A DNA stretch of 64,000 bases, taken from positions 1 through 64,000 of the forward strand of contig JAKFYK010000085.1 of NCBI GenBank assembly GCA_021730905.1, given 5' to 3'. This DNA is from Betaproteobacteria bacterium. Lineage in GTDB: Bacteria > Pseudomonadota > Gammaproteobacteria > Burkholderiales > SG8-41. The first letter of the stretch is position 1. Each line of letters begins with the position of its first letter. The notes under the pieces were generated by a model. It worked only from the letters and a program-made list of their open reading frames with translations, was not told the origin of the DNA and did not search any database. Of the stretch, positions 27,035 to 35,842 are shown one piece after another. The position numbers and the translations under genes were made by a program.

Positions 27035-28476
27035 TGTAGCAACGCGACACCCCAGCCCACACCAAAGCCTGTGACATCGGTTCCCACGGCGCCCAAACCG
27101 CCCTTGCAACTGTGCGCAGACAAATCGACATGTATCCACGGACGCTTGTCGGTGAAGCGCTGCAACAACCGCGCGGCGAGGATGTGATCGGCCTCGCCGT
27201 CCAATGTGCATTGCTTTACGTCAGCGATGGAGCTATCGAGCGCGGCATCGTAATCGTCATCCATCGGAAACACGCATACGCGTTCGCCCGACGTTACGCC
27301 TGCGGCGAGCGCGTCACGCGCGAGCGTTTCGTTGGCGGCGAAGATGCCGCTATAGCGCGAACCCAGCGCCACATGCATGCTGCCGGTGAGCGTGGCGAAA
27401 TCCACCATCACATCGGGCTTGGTTCGTGCCGCCAGCGTCAAGGTGTCGGCAAGCACCATACGCCCTTCGGCATCGGTATGCACGATTTCAATCGTCGTGC
27501 CGTTCAACGCGGTAATGACTTCGTTTTGTTTGTAGGCGCGCGGCGACAGATGATTTTGCGCGAGCGCCATCCAGCAATCGATATTCACGGCGAGTTGCGC
27601 CCGCGTCGCCGCCAGCAGTATGCCCAGCGCCACCGCGGAACCGTTCATGTCTTCGTGCATACCCTGCATGTAGCGCGCGGGCTTAAGATTATGGCCGCCG
27701 GTGTCGAAGCAAATGCCCTTGCCCACCAGCGCCACATTCTTTTTAGCCGCGGGATGGCGGTACTGCAAATGCACGATGGCGGCGTCGCGCTCGTTGCTGC
27801 CCTGCGCCACCGCGCAAAATGCGCCGGCGCCCATTTTGCGCAGACGCTTGAAATCGTATTCTTCGCGCATCCAGCCGTATTGTTTGGCGAGCGCTTTCAC
27901 GCGTTCCCGATACGCGCCCGGCGTCAGTTCGTTCGGCGGCAGCACTGTGAGTTCGCGGCACAGCACATTGCCTTCGGCCTGCGCGCGGATCGCGGCAAAA
28001 CCATCCTGCGCGCGGCAGCCGTGGAGCGCGATACTGCGCAAATCATTATTTTGCTTTTTCTTTTTGCGCTCCGGCAATTTCGCGCCATTGACCCACGCGG
28101 TATATAGCGCGAGCTCTGCCGCCGCATGGCACTGCGCCGCATCGCCGAGAACAGCGATGGTGATCTCTGCTGGACTCTCGCCCAGCAACGACGACACCGC
28201 TTTGCGCATCGCCGTCTGCCGCTCGAACACCGATTGCGCGGCGTCGATCATCACCCATGCCACCAGCGCGCCGTTCGGAGCATCCACGGTGACCGGCGAC
28301 GTGGCGAGATCAGTCATTTTTTTCTTGCGGCGGCCAAGCGTGGCTTCCAGCGTTGCAAGATAAGGTGTGTGCACATCGGCTTTTGCGGACTTAGGCAATA
28401 CCACCAGCAGATGCCTCGCGCGCCTGGCGGCAGATGCAGATAATAGGGCGGGGTGCTGTTCCAGTTTGGCTAACAT
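27016..28476 (-). CDS. M17 leucyl aminopeptidase family protein (PepA/PepB-like)
   Basis: A 486-residue cytosolic, di-metal, presumably hexameric aminopeptidase that trims N-terminal residues. Active-site motifs are VGKGICFDTGGHNLKP (metal Lys and Asp), MHEDMNGSAVALG, HTDAEGRMVLADTL (metal Asp/Glu; the common NTDAEGRL has become HTDAEGRM) and the final GTDVTGFGVGWGV. A Lys-rich stretch KKKKQNNDL follows the N-terminal domain. The last few residues are encoded by a dispersed AT element. It is divergent from thyA across a 92-base gap. Confidence 0.92.
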   Translation of the reverse strand: MLAKLEQHPALLSASAARRARHLLVVLPKSAKADVHTPYLATLEATLGRRKKKMTDLATSPVTVDAPNGALVAWVMIDAAQSVFERQTAMRKAVSSLLGESPAEITIAVLGDAAQCHAAAELALYTAWVNGAKLPERKKKKQNNDLRSIALHGCRAQDGFAAIRAQAEGNVLCRELTVLPPNELTPGAYRERVKALAKQYGWMREEYDFKRLRKMGAGAFCAVAQGSNERDAAIVHLQYRHPAAKKNVALVGKGICFDTGGHNLKPARYMQGMHEDMNGSAVALGILLAATRAQLAVNIDCWMALAQNHLSPRAYKQNEVITALNGTTIEIVHTDAEGRMVLADTLTLAARTKPDVMVDFATLTGSMHVALGSRYSGIFAANETLARDALAAGVTSGERVCVFPMDDDYDAALDSSIADVKQCTLDGEADHILAARLLQRFTDKRPWIHVDLSAHSCKGGLGAVGTDVTGFGVGWGVALLHKINNQ

Positions 28477-28568
28477 GTTGAATTTCCTTGCGAGATAGCC
28501 GGATTATAACGTCGCGGGTAGCACTTAATTTCGATTAAAATCGCTACTTCGATTTTCGACTGTGGACC

Positions 28569-29363
28569 ATGCGCCCTTACCTCGACCTGTTACGCCACGT
28601 GCTTGACCGCGGCACGCCCAAAAGTGACCGCACCGGCACCGGTACGGTGAGCGTGTTCGGCGCACAACTGCGCTTCGATCTCAACGCCGGCTTTCCGCTG
28701 CTCACCACGAAAAAGGTGCATCTCAAGTCGATCATTCACGAACTGCTATGGTTCCTTAAAGGCGACACCAACGTCAAATATCTGAAAGACAACGGCGTTT
28801 CCATCTGGGATGAATGGGCAAAACCCGACGGCGAACTCGGTCCGGTGTACGGCTATCAGTGGCGCTCGTGGCCCGCGCCCGACGGACGCCACATCGATCA
28901 AATTACCCAGGTGATCGACATGCTGAAGAAAAACCCGGACTCGCGGCGCATGATCGTGTCGGCGTGGAACGTCGCCGATCTCGACAAGATGACACTGATG
29001 CCGTGCCACGCGTTTTTCCAGTTCTATGTCGCCGACGGCAGATTGTCGTGCCAGTTGTATCAGCGCAGCGCCGACATGTTTCTCGGCGTGCCGTTCAATA
29101 TCGCGTCGTACGCGCTGCTCACGCTGATGGTGGCACAGGTGTGCGGTTTCAAGCCCGGCGATTTCGTGCATACCTTCGGCGACACGCACGTCTATCGCAA
29201 CCATTTTGATCAAACACGCGAACAACTCTCGCGCACGCCGCGTGCGCTGCCGGTGATGAAGCTCAATCCGGCGGTGAAGAGCATTTTCGATTTCAAATAT
29301 GACGACTTCACGCTCGAAGGCTACGATCCGCATCCGGCGATCAAAGCGCCCGTGGCGGTGTGA
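28569..29363 (+). CDS. thyA: ThyA, thymidylate synthase
   Basis: Converts dUMP to dTMP using methylene-THF, giving dihydrofolate. It is 264 residues, like E. coli ThyA. The start is [15 protein letters not shown]. Diagnostic motifs are [11 protein letters not shown], the catalytic-Cys region [12 protein letters not shown], the dUMP-binding [14 protein letters not shown], and [10 protein letters not shown]. It is followed by folA, which regenerates THF from its product; the gap is filled by a heptad palindrome whose first unit includes the thyA stop. Confidence 0.97.
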   Translation: MRPYLDLLRHVLDRGTPKSDRTGTGTVSVFGAQLRFDLNAGFPLLTTKKVHLKSIIHELLWFLKGDTNVKYLKDNGVSIWDEWAKPDGELGPVYGYQWRSWPAPDGRHIDQITQVIDMLKKNPDSRRMIVSAWNVADLDKMTLMPCHAFFQFYVADGRLSCQLYQRSADMFLGVPFNIASYALLTLMVAQVCGFKPGDFVHTFGDTHVYRNHFDQTREQLSRTPRALPVMKLNPAVKSIFDFKYDDFTLEGYDPHPAIKAPVAV

Positions 29364-29438
29364 GGCGTGAATCGTGGGGCGTGAGGCGAAAAATCCAGCG
29401 GGCAGCGACGCGTCGCACCTCACGCCTCACGCCTCACG
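29361..29438. repeat. Heptad-based inverted repeat between thyA and folA
   Basis: The left arm has four consecutive seven-base units (TGAGGCG, TGAATCG, TGGGGCG, TGAGGCG; 29361-29388). The right arm has three exact CCTCACG units (29418-29438), the complement of the left unit in shifted phase. The element runs into the 5' end of folA. It is the same family as 3468-3560. Confidence 0.75.
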
Positions 29439-29925
29439 CGTCTCATTGATCGTCGCGATGGGAAAGAACCGCGTAATCGGCGCCAACGGTACGATTCCGT
29501 GGCGGCTGCCCAACGAACTTCAACTCTTCAAGCGCGTCACCATGGGGCATCACATCATCATGGGACGCAAGACCTGGGAATCCATCGGCCGCCTGCTGCC
29601 GGGACGCACCACGGTGATTGTCACGCGACAGAAAAACTATGCGGTTTCCGGTGCCACGATCGCAAATTCACTGGAATCCGCGCTGACCGCGTGCGGCAAC
29701 GATAGCGAAGTGTTCGTGATCGGCGGCGGCGAACTGTATCGCGAGGCACTGCCCAGGGCGGACCGGCTTTATCTCACGATAGTCGATGCCACACCCGCGG
29801 GCGATATCTTAATGCCGGAATTCAATATGGCCGAGTGGCGGGAAGTGTCTTCGGAGAACCACGAGGCCGACGAAAAACACGCGCACGCTTACCGCTTCAA
29901 CATCTACGACCGTGTGCGCGCGTAA
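29374..29925 (+). CDS. folA: FolA, dihydrofolate reductase
   Basis: Reduces dihydrofolate to tetrahydrofolate with NADPH, closing the cycle with ThyA. Motifs: SLIVAMGKNRVIGANGTIPW (normally preceded directly by the start Met), LFKRVTMGHHIIMGRKTW, SIGRLLPGRTTVIVTR and FVIGGGELYREALP. The usual start position has been replaced by the heptad repeat. Translation must begin at a GTG at 29374 (adding about 25 residues encoded by the repeat), at a TTG at 29446, or at the internal ATG at 29458, which would remove the first strand. The start is uncertain; the identity is not. Confidence 0.93.
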   Translation: MGREAKNPAGSDASHLTPHASRVSLIVAMGKNRVIGANGTIPWRLPNELQLFKRVTMGHHIIMGRKTWESIGRLLPGRTTVIVTRQKNYAVSGATIANSLESALTACGNDSEVFVIGGGELYREALPRADRLYLTIVDATPAGDILMPEFNMAEWREVSSENHEADEKHAHAYRFNIYDRVRA

Positions 29926-29945
29926 TACCTGAATGCCTGTCGCGC

Positions 29946-31508
29946 TCACTTGACAGCAACGGAACCGCTTACCGTGGCGTTGCTGAACGTCTTCAGGTCA
30001 TAGGACGATATAAGTCCATTGCGCGCCGCGCCGCCGATCACGAACCCGGTCGCGGAGCCGACGCCGACGCCGCAAGGCGTGCAGCTCACCACCAGATTGG
30101 GCGTGCCCGGCGCGCTGGCGAAACTCAGCAACGTTTGCGTGCCCGGCATATTGGCCACCCAACTGCGGCCGCTGCCATCCAGCACGTTGAGCGTGTAGGC
30201 GGTAACGGTTGGAATGGCGCCGAAAGTCAGGCTGACCGACAACGATGCGGTTCCGCCAATGGCGCCCAGATTATTAATGGACTTGGTAAATCCCACGGTC
30301 GTCGAAAACGACGCTGAACCCGGCACTTGCAAGTCAGCAATCGAGGTGACGTTCGGCGTGCTCATGAAATGAAACGCCTGCACCGGAAACGCGCCCGTTT
30401 CCGGCTTGAATCCGGTACCGCCCCCATAGATGCCCCAGTTGACCGGCGTGGCGCCAATCAGCGCCGAGCCCGAGTCAATCAGCGGGGCCACGCCGCGCGC
30501 GTAACGAAACCCGCTCGCATCGGCGATGAATAAAGGATTGTTCTGACCGCCCAGCAACACCAGCGTGTTCGAATTCGGGCCTATCGCCGTTCCACCAGAG
30601 TTGGGTACGCCAAACGCGTAGAGGCCGCCTACGGCGGCGTAGCCCCGTTGCGCAACGCTGAGGTTTGACGCCGGATTGTTCAGATCAAACTCACCGCCGG
30701 AAACGATGACTGCGTAGCGCAGCAGCATGCGCACCAGGCGCGCGCGCTGCTCATCGCCGTCGATCCAGTCGCCAACGCGGTCCATGAATATCTCACGGCG
30801 CGTCGGTCCGCCATCGTCATCGCGTAATCCGCGAAGATCGGGCGGACCTATCGGCGTCGGCGCATTGCGCATGAAGCCCGGCACCGAACTCAGGCGCAGC
30901 GGCGGCTTGCCCGGTATCGCGGACGCAAAGCCGGTTTCGTTCGGCCCCAGTTCAACCGTGCCCAGCGCATTCGCAATGAACGTGGAGCCAACATTAACCT
31001 TGTTGTACGCGCCCGGCTCGCCAATCACCGGCTCGCCCGGCGCGGGCGGCGCAATGTAATGCGGCTCGTGATCGGTGCCGCGTATGCCGATGGTCGCCAC
31101 CGGCGTGCGCACCAGATAATTTTCCTTGTTGCGCTTGCCGATGACGCCGGTGATGGTGCGGAATCCGCCGCGCACCAGCGACATCACGCTGCGCTCGGAC
31201 CCGTCTTCCTTGCCGTTCCAGTTGAAGTTTTGCACGGTCATGCGCGTATCGGGCCGTACCGCGATAAAGCCGTCGTCGGCCATGCGTAACTGCATCGCGC
31301 CCGCTTGGCCCGTTACCAGCGTATCGCCTTCATTGACGATATCGCCTCGGGCGGCGTTGCGCGCCTTGCCGTCGGCGCCGATAATTTGCGCTTCGCCGTT
31401 GGCGAAAATCACGGTCCCTGCCTGCGCCGCATGCGCTTGTTGCATCACAGCCACCATGCATACGGCCAGCACCAAAAGGATATATCGTAAGTATATGTTA
31501 TTAAACAT
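29946..31508 (-). CDS. FecR-domain exported protein with beta-rich C-terminus
   Basis: 520 residues with a signal peptide (YILLVLAVCMVAVMQQAHA). Residues about 30-140 are a FecR-type domain (VNEGDTLVTGQAGAMQLRM, TPVATIGIRGTDHE). The C-terminal 200 residues are beta-rich with alternating glycines (NWGIYGGGTG, GGTASLSVSLTF, GFVIGGAARNG, TVSGSVAVK), resembling TbpB/lipocalin-like surface barrels, though this is inference. It starts three bases after the TPR/beta-barrel gene, so the two form an operon. The start region (FNNIYLRY) is encoded by a dispersed AT element. It is convergent with folA. Confidence 0.75.
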   Translation of the reverse strand: MFNNIYLRYILLVLAVCMVAVMQQAHAAQAGTVIFANGEAQIIGADGKARNAARGDIVNEGDTLVTGQAGAMQLRMADDGFIAVRPDTRMTVQNFNWNGKEDGSERSVMSLVRGGFRTITGVIGKRNKENYLVRTPVATIGIRGTDHEPHYIAPPAPGEPVIGEPGAYNKVNVGSTFIANALGTVELGPNETGFASAIPGKPPLRLSSVPGFMRNAPTPIGPPDLRGLRDDDGGPTRREIFMDRVGDWIDGDEQRARLVRMLLRYAVIVSGGEFDLNNPASNLSVAQRGYAAVGGLYAFGVPNSGGTAIGPNSNTLVLLGGQNNPLFIADASGFRYARGVAPLIDSGSALIGATPVNWGIYGGGTGFKPETGAFPVQAFHFMSTPNVTSIADLQVPGSASFSTTVGFTKSINNLGAIGGTASLSVSLTFGAIPTVTAYTLNVLDGSGRSWVANMPGTQTLLSFASAPGTPNLVVSCTPCGVGVGSATGFVIGGAARNGLISSYDLKTFSNATVSGSVAVK

Positions 31509-31520
31509 AATTATTTAAAG
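31489..31520 (+). repeat. AT-rich dispersed element, copy 9
   Basis: AAGTATATGTTATTA (31489-31503) has two mismatches to the consensus and an A/T-rich tail. It covers the FecR gene's start and the end of the upstream gene; read on the minus strand it encodes the FecR signal-peptide N-terminus. Confidence 0.5.
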
Positions 31521-32836
31521 TCCCGTCGCAAGGTTAGCGACGCCTCGTAGCGGCTATAACCGTTGATATCGATGTTCGATGCGTTGCGTGTGTACGTCAA
31601 TTGCGGCTTGAGCAACCACGCGCGATCGATGCGCCACACCAGCCCTGCGGCTACGTCCGCCTGTTTGTCGGTGCGCTGCTGATCAAAAATAACGTTGCGC
31701 GACTGGAAGCGGCTAGTCTGATAGCCAAGGGAAGCAAACACATCGACATCAGTGCCCCAGCCTGTCTGCCCGCCGAGCCGCGCGCCCACCAGCTTGCGGT
31801 CGCCATCAATACGCTGACCGACATCGCGCTCGTAACCGGCGAACCCGCTCAACGAGACCGTGGCGCGCCGCGCCTGATCCACCACATGCGTCAGGCCGGC
31901 GCCGGCCAGCGAGAGGTGGGTATCGTTTGCCACCTGCGTGTCGTCTTTGTAGCGCACATGGTTGGCAATGCCGAACACGCTGAGCTGCGTAGTGTTACTC
32001 AGCAACCGCCGCCATTCCGCATTGAGGCCCGTGGTCTCGCGATAGTACGCCCCGTCGAGGTAGTACTGCTGATAGGCCGCGCCAGCGCGTATCAGATTTT
32101 GCGCGTCGAACGCATGTTGTATGCCGCCGCGCACATCGAACTGGTTGTAGTTAAAGGTATCCGCATGCTGATTGATACGAAATCGCGCATCCGCGCCGGC
32201 ATATAGCGATGTATGGTTGTTAAGGTCATGCACGACTTCGCCGCCGCCGCCCATCGACATGAAGTTATCGGGCGTACGCTGGCTGGTCGGCGCGAGCTGC
32301 AGGCTGAATCCGAACACCGGCACGAAGATCTGCCCCTGGCTGGTGGCATTGTTGACGTTGGTGTCGCGTCCGCCGGTCAACTCCAGGTACCCCGTGGCGC
32401 GCGTCTTGCCTGCTGGTCCACCCTGGTCGATACGGGCAAGATAAGCTTCGACGGTTGCACGCGCGTTTGCAGGCGGATTCTGCGCGAGCACGAGATTGAA
32501 TTCGTTGCGCGCACGCGCCGTATCCCCCAATGCGAAGTACGCGCGGCCCAGATCGAGACGCGCGCCGGCGTGATTGGGATTGACGATGAGTGCGCGTTCC
32601 AGCGCGATGGTGGCTTTGTCGGCGCGGCCCGCTTCGAGCGCGGCCACGCCCAGCAGATAATCGAAATCCAGATTGCCCGCACGCGCGTCTTCGTGCGGCT
32701 CGAGTAGCCTTAGCGCTTCAGCGGCTTTGCCTGCCCGTATCAGCGCATCGGCCTGGCCGAGATCCGGAGACAACTGTGCGTGCGCCCATGAACAGGACAA
32801 TACCGCCGCCAGCACCAGAATGACTCGCCGCAACAT
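31511..32836 (-). CDS. TPR plus outer-membrane beta-barrel protein (Slam/DUF560-like)
   Basis: 441 residues: signal peptide (MLRRVILVLAAVLSCSWAHA), TPR units (ADALIRAGKAAEALRLLEPH, NPNHAGARLDLGRAYFALGD) to about residue 140, then about 290 residues of amphipathic strands with aromatic girdles ending in LTLRRDFK, as in outer-membrane barrels. A periplasmic TPR followed by a barrel of this size is the architecture of Slam proteins (type XI secretion), which export surface proteins carrying TbpB-like barrels; the next gene could be such a substrate. PgaA-like exporters are an alternative. Confidence 0.75.
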   Translation of the reverse strand: MLRRVILVLAAVLSCSWAHAQLSPDLGQADALIRAGKAAEALRLLEPHEDARAGNLDFDYLLGVAALEAGRADKATIALERALIVNPNHAGARLDLGRAYFALGDTARARNEFNLVLAQNPPANARATVEAYLARIDQGGPAGKTRATGYLELTGGRDTNVNNATSQGQIFVPVFGFSLQLAPTSQRTPDNFMSMGGGGEVVHDLNNHTSLYAGADARFRINQHADTFNYNQFDVRGGIQHAFDAQNLIRAGAAYQQYYLDGAYYRETTGLNAEWRRLLSNTTQLSVFGIANHVRYKDDTQVANDTHLSLAGAGLTHVVDQARRATVSLSGFAGYERDVGQRIDGDRKLVGARLGGQTGWGTDVDVFASLGYQTSRFQSRNVIFDQQRTDKQADVAAGLVWRIDRAWLLKPQLTYTRNASNIDINGYSRYEASLTLRRDFK

Positions 32837-32880
32837 CCCCCCCGCAGGTCAGCGCCCGACAATTGCCGAACAAAAGTGTT

Positions 32881-35118
32881 TCAGTCCCGCACGCAATCGA
32901 CGTAATAACGCAACACGCCGCCGTTTTCTTTTACCAGCCCGTGAATGTCGGTTTCGAAGCCGGGGAATTTCTGATTGAACTCGCGCGCGAATTGCAAAAA
33001 ACGCACGATAGTTGGATTGAAGCGTTCGCCCGGAATCAGTAATGGAATGCCCGGCGGATACGGTGTGAGCAGCACGCTCGTCACGCGGCCTTCAAGTTTG
33101 TCGATTTCCACGCGCTCGATTTCGCGATGCGCCATGCGTGCCCACGCCTCCGCCGGCGGCATCGCAGGCTGCATGTCCGACAGATACATCTCGGTAGTGA
33201 GGCGCGCCACGTCGTTGGCCTTATACACCTCGTGTATCTGATCGCATAGTTCGTGCAAACCGGTTTTTTCGTATTGCGTGTGCTTCGCCACGAATTCCGG
33301 CATCACGCGCCACAGCGGCTTGTTGCCCGCGTAATCATCCTTGAATTGCTGCAACTCGGTGACCAGCGTGTTCCAGCGGCCCTTGGTAATGCCGATGGTG
33401 AACATGATGAAGAACGAATACAGCCCGGTCTTCTCCACGATAATGCCGTTCTCGGCCAGGTACTTGGTCAAAACCGCCGCGGGGATGCCGGTCTTGGCAA
33501 ATTTTCCGGTGACATCGAGCCCCGGCGTGATCACCGTCGATTTGATCGGGTCGAGCATGTTGAAGCCGGGCGCAAGATTACCGAATCCGTGCCAGCGCTC
33601 ATTCGCGCGCAGCATCCAGTCGTCGCGGTTGCCGATGCCTTCTTCAGCGAGCCGCTCCGGCCCCCACACTTTGAACCACCAGTCCTTGCCAAATTCGGCG
33701 TCGATCTTGCGCATGGCGCGGCGGAAGTCGAGCGCTTCGAGTATCGATTCTTCCACCAGCGCGGCGCCGCCCGGCGGCTCCATCATCGCCGCCGCCACGT
33801 CGCACGAAGCGATGATCGCGTACTGCGGCGAGGTGGACGTGTGCATCAGATAGGATTCGTTGAAAGTCTTTATATCCAGCTTGCGCTTCTGGCTATCCTG
33901 CACCAGGATTTGAGACGCCTGCGACAGACCCGCCAGCAGCTTGTGCGTCGATTGCGTGGAAAACACCATCGATTCCTTGCATAGCGGACGATCGCGCCCG
34001 ATCGCATGCATGCCTTTGTAGAATTCGTGAAATGTCGCATGCGGCAACCACGCTTCGTCGAAGTGCAGGGCATCGACATTACCGTCGAGCATCTCTTTCA
34101 GCGTATCGACGTTGTAGACAATGCCGTCGTAAGTGCTTTGCGTCAGCGTCAGCACACGCGGCATGGTCTTGGATTTGCTGGCGAAAGGGTGCGCCTTGAT
34201 TTTCTTCTCGATGTTTTCCCACTTGAATTCTTCGAGCGGAATGGGGCCGATGATGCCGAAGTGATTGCGCGTGGGCATCAGGAACACCGGAATCGCCCCC
34301 GTCATGGTGATGGCGTGCAGGATCGACACATGGCAGTTGCGATCGACGATCACCACATCGCCAGGCGCCACCGTCGAATGCCACACGATCTTGTTCGAGG
34401 TGGACGTGCCATTGGTGACAAAAAACAAATGGTCGCAATTGAAAATCCGTGCGGCGTTTCGCTCAGACGCCGCCACCGGGCCGGAGTGATCGAGCAGCTG
34501 CCCGAGTTCATCCACCGCATTGCACACGTCGGCGCGCAGCATGTTCTCGCCGAAGAACTGGTGGAACATGTGCCCGACCGGGCTTTTCAAAAAGGCCACG
34601 CCGCCGGAATGTCCCGGACAGTGCCACGAATACGAACCGTCCTGCGCGTAATGCGTAAGCGCTCTGAAGAAAGGCGGCGCGAGACCATCGAGATAAGATC
34701 GCGTCTCACGCACAATATAGCGCGCAACGAACTCCGGCGTGTCCTCGAACATGTGAATGAAACCGTGTAACTCGCGCAGCACGTCATTCGGAATGTGGCG
34801 AGAAGTTTTGGTTTCACCATAGAGAAAAATCGGAATGTCGGCATTGCGAAAACGGATTTCCTCGACAAATCCACGCAATCCGGCAATGGTCGCGGAGGCG
34901 CCCTCGGCCGAAAACTCCTCGTCGTCCACCGACAGAATAAACGCCGACGCGCGGCTTTGCTGCTGCGCGAACGACGACAGATCGCCGTAGCTGGTAACGC
35001 CCAGCACTTCCAGGCCTTCTTCCTCGATGGCTTTCGCCAGCGCGCGGATACCGAGGCCGCTCACGTTTTCTGAACGGAAGTCCTCATCGATGATGATGAC
35101 CGGGAAGCGGAACTTCAT
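32881..35118 (-). CDS. Orn/Lys/Arg decarboxylase (PLP, fold type I)
   Basis: A 745-residue cytoplasmic enzyme with an N-terminal response-regulator-like wing domain (residues 1-130), the PLP core (FVTNGTSTSNKIVWHS, HFDEAWLPHATFHEFY, the Schiff-base Lys in STQSTHKLLAGLSQ near residue 390) and the C-terminal domain (LTPYPPGIPLLIPGERF). It decarboxylates a basic amino acid to a polyamine, consuming a proton. Arginine, lysine and ornithine cannot be separated by eye. No antiporter gene is adjacent, so a biosynthetic rather than acid-stress role is plausible. The start has AGGGAG upstream. Confidence 0.93.
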   Translation of the reverse strand: MKFRFPVIIIDEDFRSENVSGLGIRALAKAIEEEGLEVLGVTSYGDLSSFAQQQSRASAFILSVDDEEFSAEGASATIAGLRGFVEEIRFRNADIPIFLYGETKTSRHIPNDVLRELHGFIHMFEDTPEFVARYIVRETRSYLDGLAPPFFRALTHYAQDGSYSWHCPGHSGGVAFLKSPVGHMFHQFFGENMLRADVCNAVDELGQLLDHSGPVAASERNAARIFNCDHLFFVTNGTSTSNKIVWHSTVAPGDVVIVDRNCHVSILHAITMTGAIPVFLMPTRNHFGIIGPIPLEEFKWENIEKKIKAHPFASKSKTMPRVLTLTQSTYDGIVYNVDTLKEMLDGNVDALHFDEAWLPHATFHEFYKGMHAIGRDRPLCKESMVFSTQSTHKLLAGLSQASQILVQDSQKRKLDIKTFNESYLMHTSTSPQYAIIASCDVAAAMMEPPGGAALVEESILEALDFRRAMRKIDAEFGKDWWFKVWGPERLAEEGIGNRDDWMLRANERWHGFGNLAPGFNMLDPIKSTVITPGLDVTGKFAKTGIPAAVLTKYLAENGIIVEKTGLYSFFIMFTIGITKGRWNTLVTELQQFKDDYAGNKPLWRVMPEFVAKHTQYEKTGLHELCDQIHEVYKANDVARLTTEMYLSDMQPAMPPAEAWARMAHREIERVEIDKLEGRVTSVLLTPYPPGIPLLIPGERFNPTIVRFLQFAREFNQKFPGFETDIHGLVKENGGVLRYYVDCVRD

Positions 35119-35229
35119 GCGTCTCTCCCTGCCGCTGGATCGCGCGGCCAGTGCGGCGGATTATACGGCGCGACAGCAGGAAAAAATGCGGTCGGATGGT
35201 CTTTTTTTGACCTGTCTTGCCGCCGCATC

Positions 35230-35793
35230 TCACTGCCAGATGATGCCACGCTCCTGATACTGCAGCCGGTCGCGCTCGCGCCGCAAATTCTGGTCGATGT
35301 CGGCTAGTTCATTGCGCAATCTGCGGCGCTCGTCGTCGGCCTGCGCGCCCTGCAGCCCCTGCATTTTCTGCAACCGCTGTTCGCGGCTACGGCGATTGCT
35401 CTCCAGGCTGTCGATGCGGCTGTGCGTCAGGTAAATCTCGCGACCATAGCGGTAAGGTTCAAGAAAGCCCGGCGCGAGATGCGGTGGGCATACATCGTAA
35501 TAGGCCTGCCCCGCGCGCCCTGCCCGCAGACCATTGGCCGGCGTGCAGTAAAAGCCAAGACCCCGATCGTATCCAGCGAAGTAGCGTGCACGATCCACAC
35601 CGATGCCGGCCTGCGCGCAGGCACGCGCATGCTCCTCGACGCGAGAACGCGGGCGTCCTTCGCCGCCATCCTTGTAGCCCACCTGCATCCAGTCAGCGCT
35701 GGCGCATTCGTCACGCGACATGGTTTCGCAGCCGCTCAGGGTAACGAGAACAGTAGGAATAAATACAAATAAAAACAAATGCTTATGGAGCAT
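35230..35793 (-). CDS. DUF2799-family lipoprotein
   Basis: About 187 residues. The signal peptide ends at a lipobox (VTLSGC), so it is lipid-anchored. The body has Cys pairs and GYDRGLGFYCTPANGL, CPPHLAPGFLEPYRYGREIY, seen in DUF2799 proteins, followed by a charged coiled coil (about residues 120-185, with RRLRNELADIDQNLRRERDR). The signal-peptide stretch KHLFLFVF is encoded by a dispersed AT element. Start codon taken as ATG at 35793; a TTG three codons earlier is possible. Function unknown. Confidence 0.8.
   Translation of the reverse strand: MLHKHLFLFVFIPTVLVTLSGCETMSRDECASADWMQVGYKDGGEGRPRSRVEEHARACAQAGIGVDRARYFAGYDRGLGFYCTPANGLRAGRAGQAYYDVCPPHLAPGFLEPYRYGREIYLTHSRIDSLESNRRSREQRLQKMQGLQGAQADDERRRLRNELADIDQNLRRERDRLQYQERGIIWQ
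35762..35788 (-). repeat. AT-rich dispersed element, copy 10
   Basis: AAGCATTTGTTTTTA (35784-35770, minus strand) has one mismatch to the consensus. It lies in frame inside the signal-peptide codons of the DUF2799 lipoprotein gene. Confidence 0.6.
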
Positions 35794-35842
35794 GATGCTC
35801 AAGCTTACTGATAGCGCTGCGAGCTCAGAATATTCTCGCCGA

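Noticed and set aside
35160..35229. Terminator downstream of the DUF2799 lipoprotein gene
   Set aside because: There is a T-run and a GGTC/GACC pair, but the stem is only four bases with an A-only loop; not convincing.
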